Shown: positions 19,487 to 29,246, counted from the stretch's first letter. The stretch is DNA of 64,000 nucleotides from Saccharomonospora sp. CUA-673 (GCF_001942305.1 NZ_MKKE01000055.1:124001-188000), one strand, 5' to 3'. The notes: a model not told the origin generated them from the sequence alone. Numbers and translations: made by a program.

Positions 19487-20349
19487 TCAGCCGTACGTGT
19501 CACGTGGTCCCCTGCCGGGGACATGCCGAGGGCCCTTTCGCCAGCTCGCGCCGCCGGCCCCTGGATGCGCATGCGTTTCACGACCCCGTGCCCCACGCCG
19601 GCCGCAATCCTCGCCAGCAACTGACGCTGCAGCAACCGGAGCTGCGTGGCCCACGCGGTCGACGACGCCCTGACCACGAGTTCTCCGTCGGTGAGGCTCA
19701 CCGGCTGGGCATGTTCGGCGACGTCTTCACCCACGAGGGTGGCCCAGCGGCCGAAGACATGGCCGTCCGCGAGCCGCTCGTTCCACCCCATCTGCGTCGC
19801 CATCCGCGAGGCGATCCGGCCGAGACTCTGCGGGTCGCGTTCGTCGGCACCCGCCGACGACCAGCGTCGACGGCGCGGGTTCTGCGCCGACTGCTTGGCC
19901 GGCCGGTCGCTGAGCTTACGCCGGCCCGGTTCGTGTCCGCGGCCCTTCGCCCGCTCCTGGGCGGCCTTCAACGCGGCATGGGCCAGGTCGCGGCCGCTCG
20001 ACGGCTCGTCCTGCTGGGGTGCTGTTTGCTGAGGTGCGGTCTGCTGCTGGCCCGCCTGTGCACGGGACGGCGCGTTGTCCCCAGTCCCGGACGAGGACCC
20101 CGCCGTGGGGGCTGCTCCATCCGATGAGGTACGTTCACTCTCCGTCTTCCGCTCGGGCAACTCGCCGCGGAACGCCCCCACTTGGGGTGGATTGACCTGA
20201 CGATCCTGCTCTGCAGTTACCCAGTGCGATAACAAATCCAGGGTGTTATCCACACTGTCCACAGAGTTATCCCCAGTTTGGCGACGTTTAGCTGTGCTTG
20301 CGGTCACGCCGCGTCGCTGATTCTTCCGATTGCCGCCGCGGTCAGACAC
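19487..20349 (-). CDS. dciA: DciA/DUF721 helicase-loader protein (frame break near 19552)
   Basis: About 287 residues. A long Gln/Pro/Ser-rich N-terminal half, then the DUF721 domain: VFGRWATLVGEDVAEHAQPV, DGELVVRASSTAWATQLRLL and RIQGP. The conserved actinobacterial ending (SWRKGPRHVPGRGPRDTYG, stop 19487) is in a different frame and is joined by adding one base in GGCGGCGCGAGC; otherwise the frame drifts on to an unrelated tail. DciA helps load the replicative helicase, consistent with its place between recF and gyrB. GTG start overlaps the recF stop by 8 bp. Codons 25-35 contain three DnaA-box sequences. Confidence 0.88.
20246..20275. promoter_or_regulatory. DnaA-box triplet inside the dciA coding region
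   Basis: TTATCCACA (20246-20254, perfect), CTGTCCACA (20255-20263, directly abutting) and TTATCCCCA (20267-20275). Encodes DNSVDSVDNT of DciA, so coding and box sequence overlap. Confidence 0.6.
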
Positions 20350-21493
20350 GTGTTACCTCCCCCTCCGCGACCGCATAGCGGACGCCGGCCAGCTCAGCGG
20401 GCACATCCTCATCCACAGCCGCCGTCACGAGCACCTGTTCGGCACCCAGCGCGACCTCGGCGAGCCGCGCGCGTCTGCGCTTGTCCAACTCGGCGAACAC
20501 GTCGTCGAGCATCAGCACCGGCTCACCCCCTGTGTCCCCGCGAAGCAGCTCGTACGAGCCGAGCCGCAACGCCAACGCGAACGACCACGACTCACCGTGA
20601 CTCGCGTAGCCCTTCGCCGGGGCGTCCCCCAACACCAGGTCCAGCTCGTCACGATGCGGTCCGACCAGGCTTACCCCACGTTCCAGCTCCGCCGCGCGCG
20701 ACTCGCCGAGCGCGGTCCGCAACACCTCCGCCAACCGCTCCGGATCGGCCCGCTCACCAGCGGGATCGCCGTACCCCTCCGGTAACGCCTCACCCAAGCT
20801 CGAGCGGTATGTCACCTGCGCCGGCCGCGAATCCGGCGCCACCCCCTGGTACGCCTCGGACGTGTGCGGAGCCAGGTCGGCCACCAGGTTCAGCCGCGCC
20901 GCCAGCAACTGCGCACCCGCCGTGGCCAGGTGGTCGTCCCACACGTCGAGCGTCGAGGCCGCGTACGGATCGTCACCCCGCTTCTTACCCGCCGACTTGA
21001 GCAACGCGTTGCGCTGTTTCAGCACCTTGTCGTAGTCCGAGCGCACCCCCGCGTACCGCGGCGCGCGCTGCACCAGCAGGTCGTCGAGGAACTTGCGGCG
21101 CTCACCGGGATCGCCGCGCACGAGCGCCAGGTCCTCCGGGGAGAACAGCACCGTACGCAGCACCCCGAGGATGTCGCGCGGCCTGCCGACCGCACCGCGG
21201 TTCACCCGCGCCCGGTTCGCGCGCCCGGCCGCGATCTCGAGTTCGACGGTCAGCTCGCGGTCCTCGTTGACCACCGCCGTGCGCACCAACGCCCGCTCAC
21301 ACCCGTGCCGCACCAGCGGCGCGTCGGTCGCGACGCGATGCGATGCGAGCGTGGCCAGGTACCCGATCGCCTCGAGGAGGTTCGTCTTGCCACGGCCGTT
21401 CTGCCCGACCAGCACGGTCGGGCCCGGTTCCAGTGGCAGGTCGACGTGGGTCCACGAACGGAAATCGGTCACCTGCAGGTGACGGACGTACAC
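20342..21493 (-). CDS. recF: DNA replication/repair protein RecF
   Basis: 383-residue SMC-like ATPase. Walker A GQNGRGKTNLLEAIGYLATL; DNA-binding core FSPEDLALVRGDPGERRKFLD; signature and Walker B in ESWSFALALRLGSYELLRG and VLMLDDVFAELDKRRR. Loads RecA at gaps with RecO/RecR. Start GTG (YVRHLQVTDFRSW) was preferred over an upstream ATG because it gives the standard N-terminus and lies 16 bp after gnd. Overlaps dciA by 8 bp. Confidence 0.96.
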   Translation of the reverse strand: MYVRHLQVTDFRSWTHVDLPLEPGPTVLVGQNGRGKTNLLEAIGYLATLASHRVATDAPLVRHGCERALVRTAVVNEDRELTVELEIAAGRANRARVNRGAVGRPRDILGVLRTVLFSPEDLALVRGDPGERRKFLDDLLVQRAPRYAGVRSDYDKVLKQRNALLKSAGKKRGDDPYAASTLDVWDDHLATAGAQLLAARLNLVADLAPHTSEAYQGVAPDSRPAQVTYRSSLGEALPEGYGDPAGERADPERLAEVLRTALGESRAAELERGVSLVGPHRDELDLVLGDAPAKGYASHGESWSFALALRLGSYELLRGDTGGEPVLMLDDVFAELDKRRRARLAEVALGAEQVLVTAAVDEDVPAELAGVRYAVAEGEVTRV

Positions 21494-21509
21494 GGCCGGT
21501 CCGCTGCCC

Positions 21510-22400
21510 CTACTTGACGACGCTCTTGACGCTGTGGCCGCCGAACTGGTTGCGCAGCGCAGCCACGGCACGCATCGCCGACGAGTCGTCCTGCCGAGAG
21601 GCGAACCGCGCGAACAGCGCCGCCGAGATCACCGGGGCCGGCACCGAGTTGTTGATCGCCTCCTCGAGGGTCCACCGGCCCTCGCCGGAGTCCTCGACGT
21701 ACCCCTCGAGCTCCGACAGCTCCGGATCCTCGTCGAGCGCGCGGATCAGCAGGTCGAGCAGCCACGACCGGACCACCGTGCCGCGCTGCCACGCCTTGAT
21801 CGTCGCCGGCACGTCCTTGACGACGTCGGAGGCCTCGAGCAGCTCGAAACCCTCGGCGTAGGCCTGCATCAGGCCGTACTCGATGCCGTTGTGCACCATC
21901 TTCGCGTAGTGCCCCGCGCCGACACCGCCTGCGTGGGCGAAGCCCTCCTCGCGCGGCCCCTCCGGACGCAGCGCGTCGAAGATCGGCATCGCGCGTTCGA
22001 CGTCGGCCTCCGAGCCACCGGCCATCAGGCCGTAGCCGTTCGCCTTGCCCCACACACCGCCGGACACGCCGACGTCCAGGTAGCCGACGCCGTGCTCGGC
22101 CAGCACCGCCGCGTTGTGGGAGTCGTCGGTGAAGCGGGAGTTGCCGCCGTCGATGACGAGGTCGCCGTCCGACAGCAGACCGCCGAGCTCGGCGACCGTC
22201 GACCGCGTCGCCTCGCCCGCCGGCACCATGACCCACACGATGCGCGGGGCTTCGAGCGACGAGACGAGCTCGGCCAGCGAGCCGACGTCGCTGACCTCGG
22301 CGTCGCGGTCGTAACCGACCACGTCGTGCCCGGCGGCGCGCAGCCGCTCACGCATGTTGAAACCCATCTTGCCGAGGCCGACGAGTCCGAGCTGCACCAT
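21510..22400 (-). CDS. gnd: 6-phosphogluconate dehydrogenase (decarboxylating), short type
   Basis: 296 residues, the ~300-residue GndA/YqeC form typical between dnaN and recF in actinobacteria. NAD(P) fold starts LGLVGLGKMGFNMRERL; the substrate block VIDGGNSRFTDDSHNAA and SGGVWGKANGYGLMAGG carry the conserved Ser/Gly; the catalytic Lys lies in HYAKMVHNGIEYGLMQAYAE. Oxidises 6-phosphogluconate to ribulose 5-phosphate, CO2 and NAD(P)H in the pentose phosphate route. ATG at 22400 follows AAGGGAAGC; 48 bp after dnaN. Confidence 0.95.
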   Translation of the reverse strand: MVQLGLVGLGKMGFNMRERLRAAGHDVVGYDRDAEVSDVGSLAELVSSLEAPRIVWVMVPAGEATRSTVAELGGLLSDGDLVIDGGNSRFTDDSHNAAVLAEHGVGYLDVGVSGGVWGKANGYGLMAGGSEADVERAMPIFDALRPEGPREEGFAHAGGVGAGHYAKMVHNGIEYGLMQAYAEGFELLEASDVVKDVPATIKAWQRGTVVRSWLLDLLIRALDEDPELSELEGYVEDSGEGRWTLEEAINNSVPAPVISAALFARFASRQDDSSAMRAVAALRNQFGGHSVKSVVK

Positions 22401-22448
22401 CGAAATGCTTCCCTTGGTTCTTGGAGACGAATGTGGGTGGTGGCCCAC

Positions 22449-23582
22449 TCAGCCGGGCAGTCGCACCGGCATGAGCAGATAGAGGTAGCCCGGGACGACG
22501 TCGCCGTTCTCGTCGGCCGGCTTGATCAGCGCGGGACGGTTCGGCGTGGTGAACGTCAGCTCCGCGCGGTCGGCGTGCAGCGCCGCGAGACCGTCCGCGA
22601 GGTAACCCGGGTTGAAGGCGATGACCACCGGCTCGCCCTCGAAGTCGACGGGCAGTTCCTCCTCGGCACTGCCCTCGTCGTCGCCGCCCGCGGACAGCCG
22701 CAGCGATCCGTCGGCGAACTCCAGCCGCACCTGCGTGCCGCGCTCGGCGACCAGCGACACACGTTTGATCGCCTCGGCCAACGTGGCGACGTCGAGCACC
22801 GCGCGGCAGCTGTGCTCGCTCGGCAGCAGCTGGCGGTACGGCGGGAACTCGGCGTCGAGCAGGCGCGTCGTCGTGTACTTGCCCGAGCCGGTGAGACCGA
22901 GCAGGCCGTCGCCGCTGGCGAGGCCCACCTGGATCGTCGACCCGCTCGTGCCCAGCGACTTCGCCGCGTCGGCCAGCGTGCGCGCCGGCACCAGCACCGA
23001 GGCCTCGCCGATCTCGGCGGCCGGAGCCCAGTTGAACTCCTTCATCGCCAACCGGAACCGGTCGGTGGCCACGAGGGTCAGGTTCTCGCCCGAGATCTCG
23101 ACGCGCATGCCGGTGAGCATCGGCAACGTGTCGTCCTTGCCCGCCGCGACCGCGACCTGCGACACGGCCTGCGCGAACGCCTCCCCGGCCACCTCTCCGG
23201 CCAGGTCCGGCTGCGCAGGCAGCTGCGGATAGTCCTCCACCGGCATCGTCGGCAGGGAGAACCGGGCACTGCCGCACGTGATCGACGCGCGAGCACCGTC
23301 GACGGCGATCTCCACCGGCTGCGCGGGCAACGCCTTGGTGATGTCGGCCAGGAGCCGACCGGACACCAGGGTGCGGCCGCCGTCCGCGATCGTCGCCGGC
23401 ACGCCGACGGTCGCCGAGACCTCGTAGTCGAACCCGGAGACGGTCAGCGCGTCGGACCCACCGTCCCCACCTGCGTCGAGCAGGACTCCGCCCAGCACCG
23501 GGACCGGAGGCCTCGACGGGAGGCTGCGTGCCACCCAGGCGACGGCGTCAGCGAGCCCATCACGCTCGACGCGGATCTTCAT
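22449..23582 (-). CDS. dnaN: DNA polymerase III beta clamp
   Basis: 377 residues, three beta-clamp domains. Start MKIRVERDGLADAVAWVARS; domain 2 around DTLPMLTGMRVEISG and LTLVATDRFRLAMKEF; C-terminal YLLMPVRLPG is the canonical ending. Forms the ring that tethers polymerase to DNA. Start ATG at 23582 rather than the ATG 6 bp earlier, because the purine-rich AAAGGA is better spaced. First gene of the dnaN-gnd-recF-dciA run, separated from dnaA by about 1 kb of origin DNA. Confidence 0.97.
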   Translation of the reverse strand: MKIRVERDGLADAVAWVARSLPSRPPVPVLGGVLLDAGGDGGSDALTVSGFDYEVSATVGVPATIADGGRTLVSGRLLADITKALPAQPVEIAVDGARASITCGSARFSLPTMPVEDYPQLPAQPDLAGEVAGEAFAQAVSQVAVAAGKDDTLPMLTGMRVEISGENLTLVATDRFRLAMKEFNWAPAAEIGEASVLVPARTLADAAKSLGTSGSTIQVGLASGDGLLGLTGSGKYTTTRLLDAEFPPYRQLLPSEHSCRAVLDVATLAEAIKRVSLVAERGTQVRLEFADGSLRLSAGGDDEGSAEEELPVDFEGEPVVIAFNPGYLADGLAALHADRAELTFTTPNRPALIKPADENGDVVPGYLYLLMPVRLPG

Positions 23583-24526
23583 GGCGCCCATCCTTTCGAC
23601 GGCCCGAGCCGCCGTAGCTCGAAAGACGACAACGCCCGGCCTCGGAATCCCGCCCCGTCCTCGGGGTGCGACACCTGGCCGGCTGACTGGCGGCCCGCCA
23701 ACGTACCGCGTACCGGGACGACGACGCATCGACATGGAGTCCAGGCCCGCGGTCCGAGCGGACCGGATGTGTGGGTCTCCACGGTAGAGCCTGCGAGGTC
23801 GGTCCGTCATATCGGCCCGGGGCCGTCGAGAGCCGCCCGAGCGCCTTCGTCCCCAGCTTCGCCTCCACCCTCTTTTTCTTTTGTTCTTCTAAGAGAGATC
23901 TTTTGTCCAGTCGTAGTAGTAAGCGTTGTGAGTTGTGTGGACACGGCCCGTCGTCGCAGGTCGCCAGGCGCGGCGGCGTGTGGAGGACAGGGGCGGTCAA
24001 CCGGTGGACGAATCGGGGGTGGTTGTGGGCGGATTCGGCCGTCCTCAACCCACCCCCAGTTGTCCCCACAGTTGTCCCCAGTTGTGGGGAGGGTTGTACC
24101 CAGACTCCTCCCAGCCGGCTCGTGCGAGAGATCGCCCGTGGGGGTGACGGATGTCTTGGCACACAAGGGAATCCACACGCTGGGGACGTTTTCGGTGGTC
24201 AGTGGTGCACAGCCGCGCGGGGGCGCGGGTCGCTGAGGTGCGGCGTTCCGGTCAGAGGCCGGTGGACAAGCCTGCGGACAGGGTGCGGACAACCCTGTGG
24301 ATGCTGTGGACCACCGGTGGACAACACGTGGGCGAGCGCGTTCCGGCGCGGGGCGAGCGATTTTCGCGTCGTGGCACGGAATCCGACGAAGGTCGGTCCG
24401 CGGAGCGCTGTGCACAGTGGACGGTGCACCGGAAACGGCGCGAAACCGGCGGGCGCGAGGGTCGGTCGCGGGCTCGTTGGGCGCGGTTCCGGCCTTCGTC
24501 GGGCGGGGTTCGGGCGAGCGCGGAGC
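23583..24526. other. Chromosomal replication origin region (oriC)
   Basis: No gene is supported in this stretch. It holds a pyrimidine-biased AT-rich tract (23871-23908) suited to strand opening, and scattered degenerate DnaA boxes: TGTGGACAC 23936, TTGTCCCCA 24060 and 24072, GGTGGACAA 24261 and 24316, TGCGGACAA 24284, TGTGGATGC 24296, TGTGGACCA 24305. Five boxes fall within 64 bp at 24261-24324. None equals TTGTCCACA or TTATCCACA exactly. Position between dnaA and dnaN is the standard actinobacterial origin. Confidence 0.88.
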
Positions 24527-24650
24527 TACAACACGGCGACGCGAGGTGCTGACACGGCGACGCAGATTGCTGACACGGCGACGCGGGATGCTGACACGCG
24601 CGCGGGAAGTGCTGACACGGCGACGTGGGGTGCCAACACGGCGGGGTGGG
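24527..24650. repeat. 21-bp tandem repeat, locus D (6 units)
   Basis: Six units with cores at 24530, 24551, 24572, 24593, 24614 and 24635, exactly 21 bp apart; inner units read TGCTGACACGGCGACG, while the outer two carry CAACAC instead of TGACAC. It ends abutting the dnaA stop codon and borders oriC. Confidence 0.82.
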
Positions 24651-26648
24651 TTACTGGCGGGCGCGTTGTTTGATGCGGGAGGTGAGTTCCTGCACCTGGT
24701 CGTAGATGCGCCTGCGCTCGGCCATCTCCTTGCGGATCTTCTTGTCCGCGTGCATGACCGTGGTGTGGTCGCGGCCGCCGAAGGTCTGCCCGATGCGGGG
24801 CAGCGACATGTCGGTGAGTTCGCGGCACAGATACATGGCGATCTGGCGCGCGGTGGCGAGGGCCTTCGTCTTCCCGGGCCCGCACAGGTCGTCCATCGTC
24901 ACGTCGAAGAACTCCGCCGTGACACCCATGATCGTCGGCGCGCTGATCTCCGGCGCCTGCGAATCGGGGATGAGGTCGCGCAGCACGATCTCGGCCAGAC
25001 CGACGTCCACCGGCTGCTGGTTCAGCGACGCGAACGCGGTGACGCGGATGAGCGCACCCTCGAGCTCGCGGATGTTCGCCTCGATGCGCGCGGCGATGAA
25101 CTCCAGCACGTCGCCGGGCACGTCGAGCCGATCCTGCGCCGCCTTCTTCCGGAGGATCGCGATGCGCGTCTCGAGTTCCGGCGGCTGGATGTCGGTGATC
25201 AGACCCCACTCGAACCGGGTCCGCAGCCGGTCCTCGAGCGTCTCGAGGCGCTTGGGCGGCCGGTCGGAGGAGACGACGATCTGCTTGTTCGCGTTGTGCA
25301 ACGTGTTGAAGGTGTGGAAGAACTCCTCCTGAGTACCTTCCTTGCCCTCCAGGAACTGGATGTCGTCGACGAGCAGGATGTCGATGTCGCGGTAGCGCCG
25401 CTGGAACGCGACCTTCCGGTCGTCGCGCAGCGAGTTGATGAAGTCGTTCGTGAATTCCTCGGTGGAGACGTACCGCACGCGCATGCCGGGGAACAGCCGC
25501 TGGGCGTAGTGCCCGACCGCGTGCAGCAGGTGCGTCTTGCCGAGTCCGGACTCGCCCCAGATGAACAACGGGTTGTAGGCCCGCGACGGTGCCTCGGCGA
25601 CGGCGACCGCCGCCGCGTGGGCGAACCGGTTGGACGCGCCGATGACGAACGTGTCGAACGTGTACTTCTCGTTGAGCTTCGTCTTCGACGTCTGCGGCTG
25701 GGCGGGCGCCGTGTACGGCTGGCCCGCGGTGGGCTGGCCCGTGAACGTCGGCCAGATCTCGTGCACCGCGGCGAGGGCCTCGCCCTCCTCGTCGACCTCT
25801 TCCTCGGAGTCGTCGAGCGCATCGGCGTCGGCCGCGTGCCTGCCGGTCTGATTCCGGCCGGACGGCGGTGCGGACGCCGCGGGACCGGCGCCGTCGTTCT
25901 TCCCGGTCGCAGCGGCGGTGGTCGGTTTGTTGCGGTCGCCGTCGGCGGAGTGCTGCGGGCGCGCCGGCGTGGGCGCGTGCGGACGTCCGCCCGACTGCGC
26001 GCCCGAGTGTTGGGTACCCGACTGCTGTGCGGCGGACTGTCCCGTGCCGGAGCGACCGGCGCCCTGTGGTCCGGGCTGCTGCCGCGGCTGGCCCGACTGC
26101 CGTGACGGGGTGCCGGCGGGCGGCGGGGTGTCGTCCCGGATGACGGGCAGCACCATCGTCTCCTCGGACGCCGACAGCGGAGGCGACGTCGGTGCCGGCG
26201 GTCCGCCCTGGCGGCCGGGCCCGTTCGCGCCCTGGCCCTGCGCGGGCCGGCCGGGCGGCGTGGACTGGGGCATGGGCTGCGGGATGCCGTGCGGGGGCGA
26301 GTCGGGCGAGTGGGCCGAAGCGCCGCGCTGGCCGGTGGTCCCGAACTGCGGCGGCGGCGAGGTCGGACCGGGCGCCGGGGCGCCGTCTGCGGCGTCGACC
26401 TTCACGGCGAGGGAGACCTCACGGCCGAGGCGGCGGGACAGGGCGGCGGTGATCGGTTCGCGCAGCGCGCGCTCGATCGCCTCCTTGGCGAAGTCGCTCG
26501 GCGCGGCGAGCAGAGCGGTGCCGTCGAGAAGACCGATCGGACGGGTGACGCGCATCCAGGCGCGTTGCTGAGGGGAGAGCGTGCCGTCGGACAGCTCCTT
26601 GACGACCTGTTCCCAGACGGAACCCAGGTTCAGCTGGTGATCAGACAC
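24651..26648 (-). CDS. dnaA: Chromosomal replication initiator DnaA
   Basis: 665 residues. Domain I ~1-90 (LGSVWEQVVKELSDG); domain II is a long Pro/Gln/Gly-rich linker (~95-320), as in Streptomyces-like DnaA; AAA+ domain III has Walker A GESGLGKTHLLHAVG (~365) and Walker B DILLVDDIQFLEGKEGTQEE; domain IV has the DnaA signature LPRIGQTFGGRDHTTVMHA near the end. Binds DnaA boxes and opens oriC. GTG start. Unbroken. A perfect DnaA box lies 159 bp upstream, consistent with autoregulation. Confidence 0.98.
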   Translation of the reverse strand: MSDHQLNLGSVWEQVVKELSDGTLSPQQRAWMRVTRPIGLLDGTALLAAPSDFAKEAIERALREPITAALSRRLGREVSLAVKVDAADGAPAPGPTSPPPQFGTTGQRGASAHSPDSPPHGIPQPMPQSTPPGRPAQGQGANGPGRQGGPPAPTSPPLSASEETMVLPVIRDDTPPPAGTPSRQSGQPRQQPGPQGAGRSGTGQSAAQQSGTQHSGAQSGGRPHAPTPARPQHSADGDRNKPTTAAATGKNDGAGPAASAPPSGRNQTGRHAADADALDDSEEEVDEEGEALAAVHEIWPTFTGQPTAGQPYTAPAQPQTSKTKLNEKYTFDTFVIGASNRFAHAAAVAVAEAPSRAYNPLFIWGESGLGKTHLLHAVGHYAQRLFPGMRVRYVSTEEFTNDFINSLRDDRKVAFQRRYRDIDILLVDDIQFLEGKEGTQEEFFHTFNTLHNANKQIVVSSDRPPKRLETLEDRLRTRFEWGLITDIQPPELETRIAILRKKAAQDRLDVPGDVLEFIAARIEANIRELEGALIRVTAFASLNQQPVDVGLAEIVLRDLIPDSQAPEISAPTIMGVTAEFFDVTMDDLCGPGKTKALATARQIAMYLCRELTDMSLPRIGQTFGGRDHTTVMHADKKIRKEMAERRRIYDQVQELTSRIKQRARQ

Positions 26649-27184
26649 CCTGCTTTACTCCCCTCCCCTCGACCTTGTCGGTTCGGCCTCTTGTGTCACG
26701 TTGCCGACGCCCTCCGGCGGCCCACACTCCCCTGACGTCCGCACCGAGGACACAGCGTGGATCGAGCGGAGCCGCCGCGTAATCTGCGCAGGAGGCATCC
26801 ACAAAGTTGTCCACAAGTGTGCATCAATGTACGGCGGACCCGAGAGCCCTCCTACTCGCGGGTCCGGATGTCGGACGTGTCAGTCTCGCACCTACCGCCG
26901 ACGTGACACGTGCCCCTCGTCCGTCGGGTCGAGAAGGGGCACGCTAACAAGGCTCGGTCTGTGCCACAAGCGGTTCATTCAAGCAAGGATTCCACGGTCG
27001 ACGGCGTGTCGCCATTCGAACCGGGAGCGTGACCAGGCCGAGTGGAACCGGGGGCGGTGTCGGACTCCGGGCGGTGGGTGCGTACCCTTTTAAGGTCTGC
27101 CGTCGACAGCGCGCCCGTTGGGGCTGCCCAGCTGACGTGGCCGGACCACAGACCTAGACGTCACCGAACCAGGAGATTGACGCC
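26649..27184. promoter_or_regulatory. Divergent dnaA-rpmH promoter region with a perfect DnaA box
   Basis: 536 bp with no supported ORF. TTGTCCACA at 26807-26815 is an exact DnaA box on the dnaA side, within CCACAAAGTTGTCCACAAG. On the rpmH side, TTTTAAGGT at 27088-27096 is the only AT-rich hexamer-like element and may be a -10 region; I cannot assign a -35 with confidence. AACCAGGAGATTGACGCC precedes rpmH. Confidence 0.6.
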
Positions 27185-27328
27185 GTGAGCAAGGGCAAGC
27201 GCACCTTCCAGCCGAACAACCGCCGTCGCGCGCGGACCCACGGATTCCGGCTGCGCATGCGGACCCGGGCCGGTCGCGCCATCGTGGCCGCCCGTCGTCG
27301 CAAGGGCCGTCAGCAGCTGTCTGCCTGA
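27185..27328 (+). CDS. rpmH: 50S ribosomal protein L34
   Basis: 47 residues: MSKGKRTFQPNNRRRARTHG, then FRLRMRTRAGRAIVAARRRK and GRQQLSA, the L34 pattern at its usual length and very basic. GTG start with CCAGGAG 10 bp upstream. Divergent from dnaA and followed by rnpA, the universal arrangement. Confidence 0.98.
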   Translation: MSKGKRTFQPNNRRRARTHGFRLRMRTRAGRAIVAARRRKGRQQLSA

Positions 27329-27355
27329 TCTCGTCTGCTGCCAGGAGGTGAGCGC

Positions 27356-27736
27356 GTGCTTCCCGCCGACGCTCGCCTGCGGCGCAGTGAGGAGTTCCGC
27401 AGCGTCATGCGCGGCGGCGTCCGAGCGGGGCGCCGCCGCCTTGTGCTGCACGCGCTCGTCGACTCCGGCGAGCAGGTGAAGGCGGGGTTCGTCGTGAGCA
27501 AGGCCGTGGGCAATTCCGTGGTGCGGCACCGGGTCACCCGGCGGCTGCGCCACCTTGTCGCGGCTCGACTCGGAACCCTTCCCCACGGTTGTGCGTTGGT
27601 CGTACGAGCCCTTCCTCCCGCCGCCGAGGCGAGCAGCCGGGAACTGGGCTCGGACCTCGACGCGGCGTTGCGGCGGTTGAAGCTGACCGGTGCCGCACCG
27701 GAGGCCTCCCGCGACAGCAATGGATCAGCGGTGTGA
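27356..27736 (+). CDS. rnpA: Ribonuclease P protein component
   Basis: 126 residues. The RNR motif region reads VVSKAVGNSVVRHRVTRRLR, which binds the P RNA and the pre-tRNA leader. Begins MLPADARLRRSEEFRSVMRG. GTG start behind CCAGGAGGTGAGCGC. Processes tRNA 5' ends together with RNase P RNA. Its stop overlaps the start of yidD. Confidence 0.96.
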   Translation: MLPADARLRRSEEFRSVMRGGVRAGRRRLVLHALVDSGEQVKAGFVVSKAVGNSVVRHRVTRRLRHLVAARLGTLPHGCALVVRALPPAAEASSRELGSDLDAALRRLKLTGAAPEASRDSNGSAV

Positions 27737-28092
27737 GAAACGAGCAGGCCGGCGCCGAGCGCAGGGACCATGACGACATGGACCGCGCCGAGTGCCAGGA
27801 CGAGACGACGCATGCGGCTCCGCGGCCGACCCCGGTCGCGTGGATCCTGCTCCTGCCCATCCGCTTCTACCGCAAGGCGATCTCGCCGTTCCTCCCCCCG
27901 ATGTGCCGGTTCCACCCGAGCTGCAGCACGTACGCCGCCGAGGCGCTGACGAAGCACGGCGCGGCGCGGGGCACCTACCTTGCCGTTCGCAGGCTGCTGC
28001 GGTGCGTGCCGTGGATCCCGCCGGGCCGCGACCCCGTGCCGGAGAAGTTCAGCTTCCGACGCCAAAGCCCTGGTATGTCTACCGAGGAGTAG
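27733..28092 (+). CDS. yidD: Membrane protein insertion efficiency factor YidD
   Basis: 119 residues; core ILLLPIRFYRKAISPFLPPM, then CRFHPSCSTYAAEALTKHG with the conserved cysteines, and CVPWIPPGRDPVP. Peripheral inner-membrane protein that aids YidC. GTG at 27733 overlaps the rnpA stop; an ATG at 27778 is an alternative that would remove a 15-residue hydrophilic leader. yidC starts 4 bp after the stop. Confidence 0.92.
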   Translation: MRNEQAGAERRDHDDMDRAECQDETTHAAPRPTPVAWILLLPIRFYRKAISPFLPPMCRFHPSCSTYAAEALTKHGAARGTYLAVRRLLRCVPWIPPGRDPVPEKFSFRRQSPGMSTEE

Positions 28093-28096
28093 CTCA

Positions 28097-29246
28097 GTGC
28101 TCGACTTTATCTACTACCCTGTGTCGTTCATCTTGTGGTGTTGGCACAAGGTGTTCGGCTTCGTCTTCGGGCCGGACAATGCCATCGCCTGGATTCTCGG
28201 CATCGTCTTCCTGACGTTCACCGTGCGCGGCATCCTGTTCAAGCCGTTCGTGAACCAGGTGCGGTCGATGAAGAAGATGCAGGACTTCGCCCCCGAGGTG
28301 AAGAAGCTGCAGAAGAAGTACAAGAACGACCGGCAGCGCCAGGCGCAGGAGATGCAGAAGCTCCAGCGCGAGCACGGCGTCAACCCGCTCGGCAGCTGCC
28401 TGCCGATGATCCTGCAGATCCCGGTCTTCATCGGTCTGAACTGGGTGCTCCGGAACTTCCAGGAGGGCCGCGAGAGCAACTACTTCTTCTCGGCTTCCGA
28501 GGTCGACTCCTACGTCAACGCGAAGGTGTTCGGCGTCAACCTCGGCGACGCCATCAACCTCCTCGGCTTCGGTGGCACCGAGCCCGGCTGGCACTGGCAC
28601 GTCGCCCCGGTCGCGATCCCGCTGATGATCGCGCCGGTATCGCGACGCACATGACGGCGCGGCACTCGGTGGCCCGCCAGAACCCGGCGTCGGCTACCCA
28701 GCAGACCGCATGATGAACAAGCTGACGCTGTACGTCTTCCCCGTCGGTGTGCTCATCTTCGGTGCGTTCTTCCCGATCGGCCTGCTGCTGTACTGGCTCG
28801 CGAACAACATGTGGACCCTCGGCCAGCAGCGCTTCGTCTACACCCGGATCGACAAGGAAGAGGAAGCGAAGAAGGCTGAGGCCAAGGACAAGCGGGACAA
28901 CCTCGCCCCCAAGCCGGGCGCGAAGCCGAACAAGCCGCAGCCCGGTCAGAAGCCGCAGAAACAGAAGGCCGGCCAGAGCACGGCCGACACCTCCGGCAAG
29001 ACGGACGCCGAGGCGGCCGACGCCCCGGACGCTACGGACGCTTCGGACGCCGGGGACTCCTCGGGCTCGGGCGGTGCGAAGTCGAAGAAGGCCGCGGCGA
29101 CGTCCGGCCAGGCCTCGGCGGGCGCGAACAAGAACGGCTCCGGTGCCAAGAACGGCGTGAAGGGCGGCGCCTGGGCGAAGAACGGCGGCAACCAGCAGCG
29201 GCCCGCGAACCAGAAGAAGAAGTCGAAGGGCGGCAAGCGCCGCTGA
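28097..29246 (+). CDS. yidC: Membrane protein insertase YidC (two frame breaks)
   Basis: About 383 residues after two repairs. Five-helix YidC/Oxa1 core: YYPVSFILWCWHKVFGFVFG, LTFTVRGILFKPFVNQVRSM, CLPMILQIPVFIGLNWVLRN, WHVAPVAIPLMI, and LTLYVFPVGVLIFGAFFPIG. The C-terminal ~130 residues are Lys/Gly/Ala rich. Breaks at ~28633 (ATCGCGCC, needs a G) and ~28709 (ACCGCATGATG, needs a C). With both bases restored the helix-4 to helix-5 loop (ATHMTARHSVARQNP) reads normally. Without repair the essential insertase would stop early. Inserts inner-membrane proteins. Confidence 0.93.
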
